From Bacteroidota bacterium (GTDB taxonomy: Bacteria; Bacteroidota; Bacteroidia; NS11-12g; UBA955): a DNA stretch of 64,000 nucleotides. Every line of letters begins with the position of its first letter. Position 1 is the stretch's first letter. The translations under genes and the position numbers were made by a program. The notes under the pieces are model-generated. The model searched no databases and was not told the origin of the DNA. It worked only from the letters and a program-made list of their open reading frames with translations. Positions 44,690-54,700 of this stretch are shown here, piece by piece. The stretch covers positions 1 through 64,000 of the forward strand of contig SYIL01000006.1 of the NCBI GenBank assembly GCA_005798825.1, given 5' to 3'.

Positions 44690-47600
44690 ATGATACATAA
44701 AAACTTTTCATTATACCCAACAATTAAGCCCCATAACACCATGTATTTAACTACTTATTATGCCATTGATGATTCGACGGAGCAGTTGCGTTCTTCCAAA
44801 AAATACCCCCTATTTCAGTTCATCTTACTACTAATACCCTTCCTGTTTTGTGCCTGTGGAATGCTAAAAAATTCTCAGGATTACATTGTCCCGCAAATAA
44901 ATGAAGATTTTCCGGAAAATGATTTTCTGGACGCTCATTCCAATACTTTACAGTGGAGTAAAACCAAATACTGGGATCTCATCCATACCGAACTCGACTT
45001 GACTCCCAATTTTGATTCGCAAAGCCTGGATGGAACTGCCATTATTTCTCTAAAACCGCACTTTTACGGGCAAGACAGTGTCATCCTAGATGCCGTAAAT
45101 ATGGATATTTATTCTGTTCAGGAATTTAACAGTGGCAACACTTTGTCTAATTCTAGAACGCTTGATGGAACCATAATTTCACCACCTGGACCAGAATCCA
45201 GAAAATTTATTTACAGCAATTCCAAACAACTTATTGTTTATTTTCCTGTTGTCCAATTGCCTGAAAACCCCGTAAGGCTGAAAATACAATATACTGCGTT
45301 CCCAAACCGAAAAAATGTCCCAGAAATGAATGATAATGCCAATTCTGCCATTTCTAATGACAAAGGTTTGTACATAATAAATCATGATTTAACTGACCCT
45401 TGCAAACCCAGGCAGTTGTGGACCCAAGGTGAACCAAACAGCAACTCTCACTGGTTTCCCACACTGGATGCTCCCAACCAAAAACACACACAAAAAATTA
45501 CTGTACGCTATCCAGATACCATGGTTAGCCTCAGCAATGGAACATTGATCAGCCGAACCTCCAACAGATTGACCCATCACACAGAAATAAATAAAGGACT
45601 TAAGCCCAATCAAAGTTCAAGTTCAAGTTCAAGTTCAAGTTCAACAACCGATAATCTTTCTGCAATAATTACGGATGTCTGGGAACAGAAGCAAGCCCAT
45701 GCTCCTTATCTCACCATGTTGGCAATTGGAAATTGGTCGGTTGTGGAAGACTCGCTTGTCCTCCCAGATGAAACCACTCCACTGGTTTCAAATATACCCG
45801 ATGCCACCCTATTATTTTCTGAAAAGAACAATGCTGAAAGCAAGTCTGGTGAATCTTCACCCCTGAAATTATCGGAAAAAAAGCCATATAAATTTAAGGA
45901 AAGTGTGGGTTTGGGGGCAAAAAAACAAGTCAGAAAAACACTGCCCATTCAATATTTCGTTGAACCCAAGTATGAGAAATTTGCAAAAATGATTTTTGGC
46001 AACACCCCTGAAATGATCAAATTTTTTAGTACCTATACTGGGGTTCCATTTCAATGGGATAAATATGCACAAGTTGTGGTTCGAGATTTTGTAAGTGGTG
46101 CTATGGAAAACACATCGGCTACTGTTCACATGGAACAAGTTCAGCATGATAGTTTGTCGCACCAAGACCAGTCCTATGAAGATTATATCTCCCACGAATT
46201 GTTTCACCAATGGTTTGGCGACTACGTGACAGCCGAAAATTGGAGTGATTTAACACTCAATGAAAGTTTTGCCACTTATGCAGAATACCTTTGGAGAGAG
46301 TACAAATACAGTCAAGACAATGCCAACTTTTGGCTAAAAGAGACCGTGAACAACTACAAATTTGCCAGTAAGTTTGGAAACAATACACCACTTTTAAACC
46401 ACAAATACCAAACAGCCAATGAACAATTCGATGCAGTACGTTACCAAAAAGGAGCCGCTATACTGCATGTGCTGAGAAATTACATTGGTGATGACGCATT
46501 TAGGGCAAGCATGCACGATTATTTAGAAGCCCACAAATTTGGCAGCGCAGAAGTAGCCGATTGGCGAATGAGTATCGAAAAGGTTACGGGAAAGGATATG
46601 AAACCTTTTTTTAATCTCTGGTACGAGAACACCAACCTTCCACAATTCCAGATAATGATCGAGAAAGTACCCCTCAATGAGCTTGCTTTAGAAAGTCGAA
46701 TATCTCCATCAAACAGTGATTCTTCAATCACATATTCGGAAAACGAAACAATTGAAATTTCAGCAGAACCTCAATATCAATACAAACTTATTATCGTTTC
46801 CAATGTAAAAGGTTACGCTTCAGAAAATAAGCAAGCAACAATGAAAACCCATATTGCTTACCAAATAGGTGAAAGACACTTCACCAAAGAAGTGGAAATA
46901 AATGAAAACGAGACATTGAGCCTTACTATCGGCAATACAAAACCCAGTCATATCGTCTTTGATCCCCTGCAGGTTATTCCCTCAGCAAGTGAAACAGACT
47001 ATGTTTTTTGTCAGGATTCAATAGAGCAAATCATGCGCATGAGCGAATTACATTCAATGATAATGAAAGAATTATCTTCTCAGCCAAAGCTTCTCATAAC
47101 AGAAAACTCCTACCCCAAAAATACACCCAAACCCCGATATGCCATTGTGTTTCAATTGGCAACCATAGCAAAGAATTTTATGGAAAGCAAACACTACCAA
47201 AATGTCAATTCGGAAAACTCAGACAATACTTTACATACAAATCATGATGATGCAGTCTATTACGGAAATTCTGACCCGCAAACATTCAGTTTTATTCCAT
47301 CAAAAAAAGATTCGTTTTTATATGAAAGCATTATTCGTGTCTTGCTTAATTCAGACAATACCGAATGTGTTTTAATGGGTATTGTTTCAACAAATGAATA
47401 TACACAAGGCCGATTTGACCTCGATTTTACCCCACTTGACACTAGAAATGAAGAAATAAATACATCTACCTTTTCAATAAACCAAGTACTGAAACGGCAA
47501 CTCACAAATACTGAAATTTCAACCATCCTCAAATCAAATATTCTTGAAATTGTGATCGCCTTGTCAAACCCCAACACAGAAATAGAGTCCACTGCTACTT

Positions 47601-48133
47601 TCATTTGGAATCAAGTTCACAACCCTAGCAGAATCATTGCAAAATCAGCCATCGAATCATTGCAAATTAATACCGACTCCGTTCGCCTTATAGCACTCGG
47701 TGAAATGAAAAAAACACCGACCTCCTCACATCTGAGTTTTTGGGCATCTAAATTGATTGAAGACGGCCAATTGTTTGATTTAAACCACAATGCCAATACC
47801 ATAGATCTTCTCAAATCACTGATGAATAATCCCAAATTTGAGTTGAATGAAGCAAAAAATCTTCTCAAAAATTCCATTATTCCGGAGGGATTTAACGACG
47901 CTTCGGCAAATATTTTTGATGTACTGTGGAGAGAATCTATATCCTTAAAAAATAGACCTTGGCAACAACTCCTTCGATTTGTAACCAAGGCCCAGTATGA
48001 TGAAATGGTAACGATTGACAAAGTAGCTAATGATTTAGGCGCACAAAAAACTTTAGAAAATGACGTTAATGCCTCTTTTAGCGCAATTCAAAGGGCCGTA
48101 TTGGTTACAATTCATTCAAAAAATATCGATTAG
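44690..48133 (+). CDS. Large M1 family aminopeptidase, membrane-anchored
   Basis: Encodes 1147 residues. The zinc site is complete: HELFH at 502-506 with Glu525 (NESFA), and the substrate-binding GAMEN at 470-474. M1 enzymes remove N-terminal residues from peptides. The protein is longer than the usual 600-900 residues: a hydrophobic segment (residues about 39-58) follows an unusually long polar N-terminus, and about 450 residues beyond the catalytic domain form an ERAP/HEAT-like helical C-terminus. Ten consecutive Ser (encoded by five AAGTTC units) lie near residue 310. Met18 is an alternative start. Likely periplasmic or membrane-bound. Confidence 0.9.
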   Translation: MIHKNFSLYPTIKPHNTMYLTTYYAIDDSTEQLRSSKKYPLFQFILLLIPFLFCACGMLKNSQDYIVPQINEDFPENDFLDAHSNTLQWSKTKYWDLIHTELDLTPNFDSQSLDGTAIISLKPHFYGQDSVILDAVNMDIYSVQEFNSGNTLSNSRTLDGTIISPPGPESRKFIYSNSKQLIVYFPVVQLPENPVRLKIQYTAFPNRKNVPEMNDNANSAISNDKGLYIINHDLTDPCKPRQLWTQGEPNSNSHWFPTLDAPNQKHTQKITVRYPDTMVSLSNGTLISRTSNRLTHHTEINKGLKPNQSSSSSSSSSSTTDNLSAIITDVWEQKQAHAPYLTMLAIGNWSVVEDSLVLPDETTPLVSNIPDATLLFSEKNNAESKSGESSPLKLSEKKPYKFKESVGLGAKKQVRKTLPIQYFVEPKYEKFAKMIFGNTPEMIKFFSTYTGVPFQWDKYAQVVVRDFVSGAMENTSATVHMEQVQHDSLSHQDQSYEDYISHELFHQWFGDYVTAENWSDLTLNESFATYAEYLWREYKYSQDNANFWLKETVNNYKFASKFGNNTPLLNHKYQTANEQFDAVRYQKGAAILHVLRNYIGDDAFRASMHDYLEAHKFGSAEVADWRMSIEKVTGKDMKPFFNLWYENTNLPQFQIMIEKVPLNELALESRISPSNSDSSITYSENETIEISAEPQYQYKLIIVSNVKGYASENKQATMKTHIAYQIGERHFTKEVEINENETLSLTIGNTKPSHIVFDPLQVIPSASETDYVFCQDSIEQIMRMSELHSMIMKELSSQPKLLITENSYPKNTPKPRYAIVFQLATIAKNFMESKHYQNVNSENSDNTLHTNHDDAVYYGNSDPQTFSFIPSKKDSFLYESIIRVLLNSDNTECVLMGIVSTNEYTQGRFDLDFTPLDTRNEEINTSTFSINQVLKRQLTNTEISTILKSNILEIVIALSNPNTEIESTATFIWNQVHNPSRIIAKSAIESLQINTDSVRLIALGEMKKTPTSSHLSFWASKLIEDGQLFDLNHNANTIDLLKSLMNNPKFELNEAKNLLKNSIIPEGFNDASANIFDVLWRESISLKNRPWQQLLRFVTKAQYDEMVTIDKVANDLGAQKTLENDVNASFSAIQRAVLVTIHSKNID
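45613..45642. repeat. Hexanucleotide repeat (AAGTTC)x5 in the M1 peptidase gene
   Basis: Five perfect AAGTTC units encode a run of ten serines. As the unit is six bases, slippage would change the Ser number without a frameshift. Confidence 0.92.
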
Positions 48134-48357
48134 GTTTGGTTTTGTCTTGCAATAAATAAAAGAAAGAACTGCATGAAAATCGGCACAATAAAAAACCGTA
48201 TTAGACGCCCTACCCAATGACCCAATGGTGATTTAAATTCACTATTTTCCGTTTTTATTGTTCAAAAAATCCTGGATGAGGAATTAGGCGTTAATGAATT
48301 AATTGAAGGTATTACTTGCGTTATTTTCAGAATTATAAGACCTTAAAAGGCAAATAC

Positions 48358-48388
48358 TTGCTTCTTATTTAAAATCATTCTAAATTTG
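48358..48388 (+). promoter_or_regulatory. Full Bacteroidota promoter for feoAB
   Basis: TTG at 48358-48360, 20 bp spacer, then TAAATTTG at 48381-48388: a complete match to the TTG-N19-20-TAnnTTTG consensus. The ATG follows 8 nt after the box, so the leader is very short or absent. No Fur box was recognised. Confidence 0.75.
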
Positions 48389-48395
48389 TTGGCGA

Positions 48396-48653
48396 ATGGA
48401 AGCAACAGCAGATTTGCTCTTACAAGGGGAAAAAGCAAAAATTGCTGGGTTGGAAGACGGACAATTTTCTCAAAAACTTGCCGAAATGGGCTGTGTCCCC
48501 GGCACTGAAATCATTCGATTGTATCAATCTTCTCGGGGCTCTTGCATTGCATACCGCATTGATACCTATCTTTTGGGCCTCAGAAAAGAAGAAGCCCGCA
48601 TGATTAAAGTAGTTCCTTTTGTTCCAGACCCTCTGCCCGAAAATACCGTATGA
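48396..48653 (+). CDS. feoA: Ferrous iron transport protein A
   Basis: Encodes 85 residues with the SH3-like FeoA pattern (LAEMGCVPGTEI, YRIDTYLLGLRKEEARMIKV). FeoA is a small cytoplasmic partner that supports FeoB function. It overlaps feoB by 4 nt (ATGA). Confidence 0.92.
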   Translation: MEATADLLLQGEKAKIAGLEDGQFSQKLAEMGCVPGTEIIRLYQSSRGSCIAYRIDTYLLGLRKEEARMIKVVPFVPDPLPENTV

Positions 48654-50620
48654 AAGCTACCAGAAGCTTTTCAATGGTCGGCAATCCCAATTGCGGAAAA
48701 TCTAATCTTTTCAATCGCCTTACAGGGCTAACCCAGAAAATCAGTAATTTGCCGGGTACAACGGTTGAAGCCTGCTCGGGCAGCTTCAGTATCGATAAAG
48801 AAAAGTATTCCATTCAAGACCTCCCTGGTATTTACAGTTTATTTACAAAAACAGAAGATGAGCGTCTGGTAGTTGAGCACCTTATAGGAAAGGGAGCAAA
48901 TAAGCCCGATGCGATCCTATTTGTCATTGATGCTTCCAATTTGCGTCGAAATCTATTGCTGTTTTCGCAAGTTGCTGAATTGGGTATCCCGACAGCCTGC
49001 GTGCTCACAATGGAAGATACGGCTATTCGTCGTGGGATTGAAATTACATTACCCGAACTAGAGATGGCATTGGGAGTACCCTGCGTGTTTTTCAATCCGC
49101 GAAAAGAAAAAAATACTGATACAGTTCGAGCAATACTGAAAAAACCGCGTACCCCTAAATTATTTGGAAGCACTACCGACCTTTTAAATCGGCTTTTACT
49201 GTATAGCAAAGGCAAAACAGTTGCTGGATTGTCTGAAGAAACATTGCGTCGATACATCGATATTGAAAAAATTATCAAACAAACCACCCTAAAACATCCC
49301 GTGGGTGTAAAAAGTTTAACCCTAAAAATTGATCGCTGGGTTACCCATAAAATTGGAGGATATGCAATTTTTGGAATGATAATGATGGCACTTTTCCAGG
49401 GAGTATTTAGTTTGGCAACCAAACCAATGGAATGGATTACGAATTGTTTTCATTGGATTTCTGGAGGAATTGAAGATATTTTACCTGCTGGAATGGTTTC
49501 CAACTTCATAACCCATGGTTTGCTTGGTGGATTAGAAGGTGTTTTGGTATTTGTCCCCCAAATTTTTATTTTGTTTTTCCTAATCGGCCTACTAGAAGAT
49601 ACAGGATATATGGTGCGTGCAAGCTTTATTACAGATAGATTAATGCAAAAAGTAGGTCTAAATGGCCGCAGCATTATTCCGATGGTTGGTGGATTTGCCT
49701 GTGCAATTCCCAGCATTATGGCTACCCGAAATATAAAAAGCAAAAGCGAACGCTTGGCGACCATGCTTATTATACCGCTGATGAGTTGCAGCGCACGCTT
49801 ACCAGTATATGTATTATTGGTTTCTGTAGCCATTCCATTCAAACAATTTTGGGGACCCTTCCATGCCCAATCATTGGTTATTACGAGTGCCTATATGTCG
49901 GGTATCACCCTGGCGTTATTGCTGGCTCTTGCATTTCGATTGTTTAAAAGAAAACAAACCCAATCAGAGTTTATATTGGAACTTCCAACATACCAAAAAC
50001 CCCGCCTTCAAACTGTATTTCATCAAGCATGGCTTAAATGTGTTTCTTTCATATCCGAGGCGGGAAAAGTAATTATTGTCATTTCTATGATTCTCTGGTT
50101 TCTGTCTAATTTTGGACCATCCGAATCGATGAAACGGGCCAAAGACGAGGGTTATATTTTATCACAATTAGATTCAAACCACGCATCGGAAATTTGCACA
50201 AATCTCAGATTAGAGGCAAGTTATGCTGGCCATCTTGGAAAGTTTATGGAACCGGCCATTGAGCCCCTCGGTTACGATTGGAAAACCGGTATTGCATTGA
50301 TTACCTCCTTTGCTGCCCGTGAGGTATTTGTGGGAACAATGGCTACCCTATTTCAATCAGACAAAGACAAACCATCGGGAATAATAGAAAAAATGCAAGC
50401 GGAAAAAAATCCCAGTACTGGAAAACCAATCTATGGACTACCGTATGCCCTGAGTTTGATTATCTTCTATGCCTTTGCGCTGCAATGCATGAGTACAATG
50501 GCTGTTATTAAAAGAGAGACTGCCTCTTGGAAATGGCCTATCGTGTTATTTTTTGCTTATGGATTGATCGCATATCTCGGCGCTTATTTCGTATATCAAC
50601 TGTCAACCCTAATTCCATAA
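48650..50620 (+). CDS. feoB: Ferrous iron transporter FeoB
   Basis: Encodes 656 residues, shorter than E. coli FeoB (773). The N-terminal G domain has G1 GNPNCGKS (11-18), switch I GTTVE and G3 DLPGIYSL. G4 reads VLTMEDTA, with Thr in place of the usual Asn of NxxD. The membrane part (from about residue 225) contains GFACAIPSIMATR and the family core with Gly-rich repeats. It imports Fe2+. The C-terminal extra domain found in some FeoBs is absent. Translationally coupled to feoA. Confidence 0.94.
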   Translation: MKATRSFSMVGNPNCGKSNLFNRLTGLTQKISNLPGTTVEACSGSFSIDKEKYSIQDLPGIYSLFTKTEDERLVVEHLIGKGANKPDAILFVIDASNLRRNLLLFSQVAELGIPTACVLTMEDTAIRRGIEITLPELEMALGVPCVFFNPRKEKNTDTVRAILKKPRTPKLFGSTTDLLNRLLLYSKGKTVAGLSEETLRRYIDIEKIIKQTTLKHPVGVKSLTLKIDRWVTHKIGGYAIFGMIMMALFQGVFSLATKPMEWITNCFHWISGGIEDILPAGMVSNFITHGLLGGLEGVLVFVPQIFILFFLIGLLEDTGYMVRASFITDRLMQKVGLNGRSIIPMVGGFACAIPSIMATRNIKSKSERLATMLIIPLMSCSARLPVYVLLVSVAIPFKQFWGPFHAQSLVITSAYMSGITLALLLALAFRLFKRKQTQSEFILELPTYQKPRLQTVFHQAWLKCVSFISEAGKVIIVISMILWFLSNFGPSESMKRAKDEGYILSQLDSNHASEICTNLRLEASYAGHLGKFMEPAIEPLGYDWKTGIALITSFAAREVFVGTMATLFQSDKDKPSGIIEKMQAEKNPSTGKPIYGLPYALSLIIFYAFALQCMSTMAVIKRETASWKWPIVLFFAYGLIAYLGAYFVYQLSTLIP

Positions 50621-50650
50621 AGACACCAAAAACTTTTCGATTTTATTCCG

Positions 50651-50658
50651 TATTTTTG
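50651..50658 (+). promoter_or_regulatory. Bacteroidota -7 box for rpoD
   Basis: TATTTTTG is an exact match 54 nt before the ATG at 50712, giving a leader of about 46 nt. No TTG is present at -33. Confidence 0.55.
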
Positions 50659-50711
50659 CATGATTGTATATTAGGCTGTACAAACCCTTTTAAAAAAATC
50701 AATTTTACTAC

Positions 50712-51575
50712 ATGAGGCAACTAAAAATTTCAAAACAATTTACCAATCGCGAAAACAAATCATTAGACAAATACCTTAATGAAATTTCCAAAGTGCCAAT
50801 GATTGTTGCACAAGAGGAAGTAGAATTGGCTCGTAGAATTAGAGAGGGTGATCAAGCAGCGTTGGAAAAATTGGTAAATTCCAACTTGAGATTTGTCGTT
50901 TCTGTATCAAAACAATATCAAAATCAAGGTCTAACATTGGGTGATTTGATTAATGAAGGCAATATGGGTTTAATCAAAGCCGCCAAACGTTTTGATGAAA
51001 CACGCGGTTTTAAATTTATTTCCTATGCGGTTTGGTGGATTCGCCAAAGTATTCTTCAAGCCCTGGCTGATCAAAGTCGTATCGTTCGATTGCCCTTAAA
51101 TAAAGTGGGTAGTCTTGGGAGAATCACCCAAGCCTCAGCCCGATTGGAGCAAAAATTTGAACGTGAACCCACTCCCCACGAAATTGCCGAGTCATTGGAA
51201 ATTTCCATATCAGAAGTTGAAAATGCCCTTCGTTCTAGTGGAAGACATCTGAGTATCGATGCTCCATTGGCTGAAGGAGAAGACAATACATTGTTGGGTG
51301 TAATCAATCAAAACGATGAGCCCCATCCCGACGCCCCGCTGTTGAATGAGTCCTTGCAAAATGAAATAACCAGGGTAATTTCTACCTTAAGTGATAAAGA
51401 AAGGGATGTTTTGAAATACTATTTTGGGTTGGACGGAAATGCAGCGCATACACTCGAAGATATTTCTGAAAAAGTGGGATTAACCCGCGAACGTGTTCGC
51501 CAAATTAAGGAAAAAGCTTTACGCAGATTGCGCAAATCAAGCAAAAGCAAAATTCTTAAAACCTATTTGGGGTAA
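50712..51575 (+). CDS. rpoD: Primary sigma factor RpoD (Bacteroidota type)
   Basis: Encodes 287 residues. It lacks the long region 1.1 and non-conserved domain of E. coli RpoD, as usual for this phylum. Region 1.2/2 ([52 protein letters not shown]), region 3 and region 4 ([18 protein letters not shown]) are all visible. It directs RNA polymerase to TAnnTTTG promoters of the kind seen across this window. A probable terminator follows at 51583. Confidence 0.96.
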   Translation: MRQLKISKQFTNRENKSLDKYLNEISKVPMIVAQEEVELARRIREGDQAALEKLVNSNLRFVVSVSKQYQNQGLTLGDLINEGNMGLIKAAKRFDETRGFKFISYAVWWIRQSILQALADQSRIVRLPLNKVGSLGRITQASARLEQKFEREPTPHEIAESLEISISEVENALRSSGRHLSIDAPLAEGEDNTLLGVINQNDEPHPDAPLLNESLQNEITRVISTLSDKERDVLKYYFGLDGNAAHTLEDISEKVGLTRERVRQIKEKALRRLRKSSKSKILKTYLG

Positions 51576-51582
51576 TTCCAAG

Positions 51583-51604
51583 ACTCCATTTGATGGGAGT
51601 TTTT
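51583..51604 (+). terminator. Probable intrinsic terminator after rpoD
   Basis: ACTCCAT pairs with ATGGGAGT (one bulged G) around a 3-nt loop, followed by Ts to 51604. It starts 8 nt after the rpoD stop. Confidence 0.6.
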
Positions 51605-51769
51605 GCCAGCCAGAGGCAGCGATATATTGGCATCGTGCATTGAACCTAGGCGTAAAATCCCAGCCATTTCAATAAGTTTACCAATAATTATTGCTTGTTT
51701 TTATGGAAACAAACCCATTTAAACAAAGAGAGGAAACTCTATTTGAGGGAATCGTACAACATTCTGTAC

Positions 51770-54700
51770 TTAACGCAACACGGTTACAGTGCCCTTAAAT
51801 ACATTCATCTTTCCATCAATATAACGGAATGAAACTGCATAGGCATATGAACCTTCCAATACAGGTTTTCCGAGCTTGTCAAGGCCTTTCCAACCCATGG
51901 CTGGATCAGTAGTGGAAAACAATATTTCACCCCATCGATTGAGTATTGTCATCCGGTATTTGGATATTCCAAAGGATTGGTAGGGTTTGAATTCTTCGTT
52001 AAGGCCATCAATATTGGGAGAAAATGCATTGGGAAGCCACCACAATAATTCTGGCTTCAAGAAAATATTCTTTTCAATGGTATCACTACAACCTGAATTA
52101 TTGGTTGCCTCAAGTCGAACTTTAAAATCACCAGTACCGGAAAAAGTCATAAAAAAGGGTAACCCAGAGGTAGATGTTTGGTTGTCTTGAAATAGCCAAT
52201 TGTAAGCATCTGTATTTTTTCCTGTGAATGTAAATTTCCAATCCGTTTCTAATCCCCGTGATAACAAATACTCGAAATCAAAATCTGCAATGGGTTTGGG
52301 GGAAACCAGAATAGATAATTGGGGAGATTTGGTTCCACAGCCTTTATTTGAAATAGCCTGCAATACAACATTGTAATTTCCCTCTTTCGAATATGCATGC
52401 ATTGGGTTGGCGGTATTTGCGGTAAATCCGTCACCAAAGTTCCAATCGTAGGAGACTATAGTACCTCTATTAATTTTGGCAATAGACGAGAATTGAATGG
52501 GTATTTCTGCACATGCATTTTTACCCGAAATACTCAAGCTAGGATGCTCATTTACACGCAATAATAGTGTTTTTTCAGTTCCGCATCCTTTGTCAGAAAG
52601 GGCTTTCAGTGTTATGGAATAATTGCCTGTATCTGGAAATGTTTGGGAAGGAATAGTCTTAATGCTAGACAAAATTGCTTTGTTAAGCAACCAAGCATAC
52701 GCCACTCCAGAAGCGGAATTCTCGGAAGTGGTATTCGTGAATGTGAACGCATTTCCAATTAAACATTGCTCAGGATTGTTGACTGTAAAATTTGATTTGG
52801 GAAAGGGCCATACATTCACCGATTTAGTCAAAGAATCGCGACAACCTGAAGAAGAAGAAAGAACCAATTTTACATCGTATTTACCGGGGTTTAGATATTC
52901 TTTATTGGTGACATTTTTGGTTGTTTCAAAAGTCCCATCCGCCAGAGTCCACCTGCTTGTATAGCTAGATCCGAATACTGTATTGTCGGTAAAAGTAAAT
53001 TTGTGGCCCGTCAAGCAAGCTGTATCCTTGCTGGTTGTAAACGAAGTTTTTGGGGTTTCAACAACAGAAACAACAACGGAAACCGAATCATAACAACCCG
53101 ATTCTGTTTCAATCGAGTGAAATACCCGATACTTTCCGACTGCACCAAACGTATGAGAAAATGAATCCAATGTACTGGATTTGCCATCCGAAATTTTCCA
53201 ACTATGGGTTACATTGCTTCCACCCGTCCATGGAAATTTTTGTTTAAATATAAATTTATTCCCGACCAAACACTGAGATGCCGAGCTTGAAATATCGGCT
53301 TTTGGCATAACGAATATTTCTATGTTTCGCTGGAATGAATCTTTACATCCATCCGTGGTAGTTGCTATAATTCTCACCCAATATTTCCCAACTGCAGGGA
53401 ATGTTTTATTCGGGACAGATTTTGCAAAATTACTGGTTCCATCTTGATATTTCCAATCGGATCGTGGATTGAGTTTTGCATTCGTTGGCACTTTGCTTGC
53501 GTCTTCAAAGGAAAAGAAATGGTTAAAATAACAAGCATTAGAATCGGTCACAATAAAATTCGCTTTGGGTTCGGGTGCAACAAATACTTTGGCTGTGTCA
53601 ATATCGGTGCAACCAAAATCTGATGTATTTTTTAAGATGACAAGGTACCAACCTGTATCGGTAAATTTCACTGATTTTAACATCGATGAGGTAGCGGTCG
53701 AATTGATGCCGTATCTCCATTCACTGGTATAAGAACCAGAAACGATGGTGCTTTTGTCGGTGAAATCAAATTCATTGGCTTTAAAACAAATATTCTTTTT
53801 ATTTACATCAATCTTGTTGATGGGTGCCGGTCGAACAATAAAGGTAGAGTCGGCAGTGTCCCTACAACCAAAAGGGGTAATGGTTATCAGTCGAACCGTA
53901 AATGTATCAGCAATTTTATAAGTGTAAACAGCCTTATACGGCGCAACTGTATCGGTTACCCCATTTCCGTATAGCCAAATAGACTTGCCAACCCCTTCAT
54001 TGCTTTGGGAGGAATCAAACAAGCTTATTTTTTGATTCTGGCAAAAATACGCACCTGAACTGGCAATTTTTGCCAAGGGATAAGGATAGACGACCAACAT
54101 TGTATCTAAGGTATCGGCACAACCCTTTTTGGATTGAACAATGTAACGCAATTCATTTTTACTGATCGTATCAAATTTGTATCGGAAAGAAACAGAATCG
54201 CTATAAAAATAGGTGCCCAGGCCAAACAATCCTTTGTAATTGTCTTTTATGCGCCACAATGAAGTTTTTCGGGAATCTTTATTGTACTTGGTTCCATCCC
54301 GCATAACAAATTTATTGGTCTTATAACACATGTCGAGTGAATCGAACGAAATAGCAGCAATTATGGCATCTGCCCTGCGAACTATGGTCGAATCAATGCT
54401 AACACAATTGGTAGAAGTATCGGTGATCTTTAACCACACCTTTCCTTCCTTCACTGCGGTGAAAGTTTTAAGTTTAGTGGAATCATGCCATTTATAAATA
54501 AATTTATTCGTGTATGGAGCTGTTATGGTAAGGTTTATGGCAGACGCACATTGGGTTGTGGTATCGGTAAAATATAAGATAGGGCCTTGTTTTACGGTGA
54601 TAATCTTACTCCTAATGATGGTATCAACTGAACCACATTGAATTTGAACAGGTATTTTTACAACCACATAAAAGGTGCCAATTCTTGAAAATTTATGTTT

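Noticed and set aside
45613..45642. Hexamer repeat considered as a phase-variation switch
   Set aside because: The unit length is a multiple of three, so slippage cannot switch the gene off.
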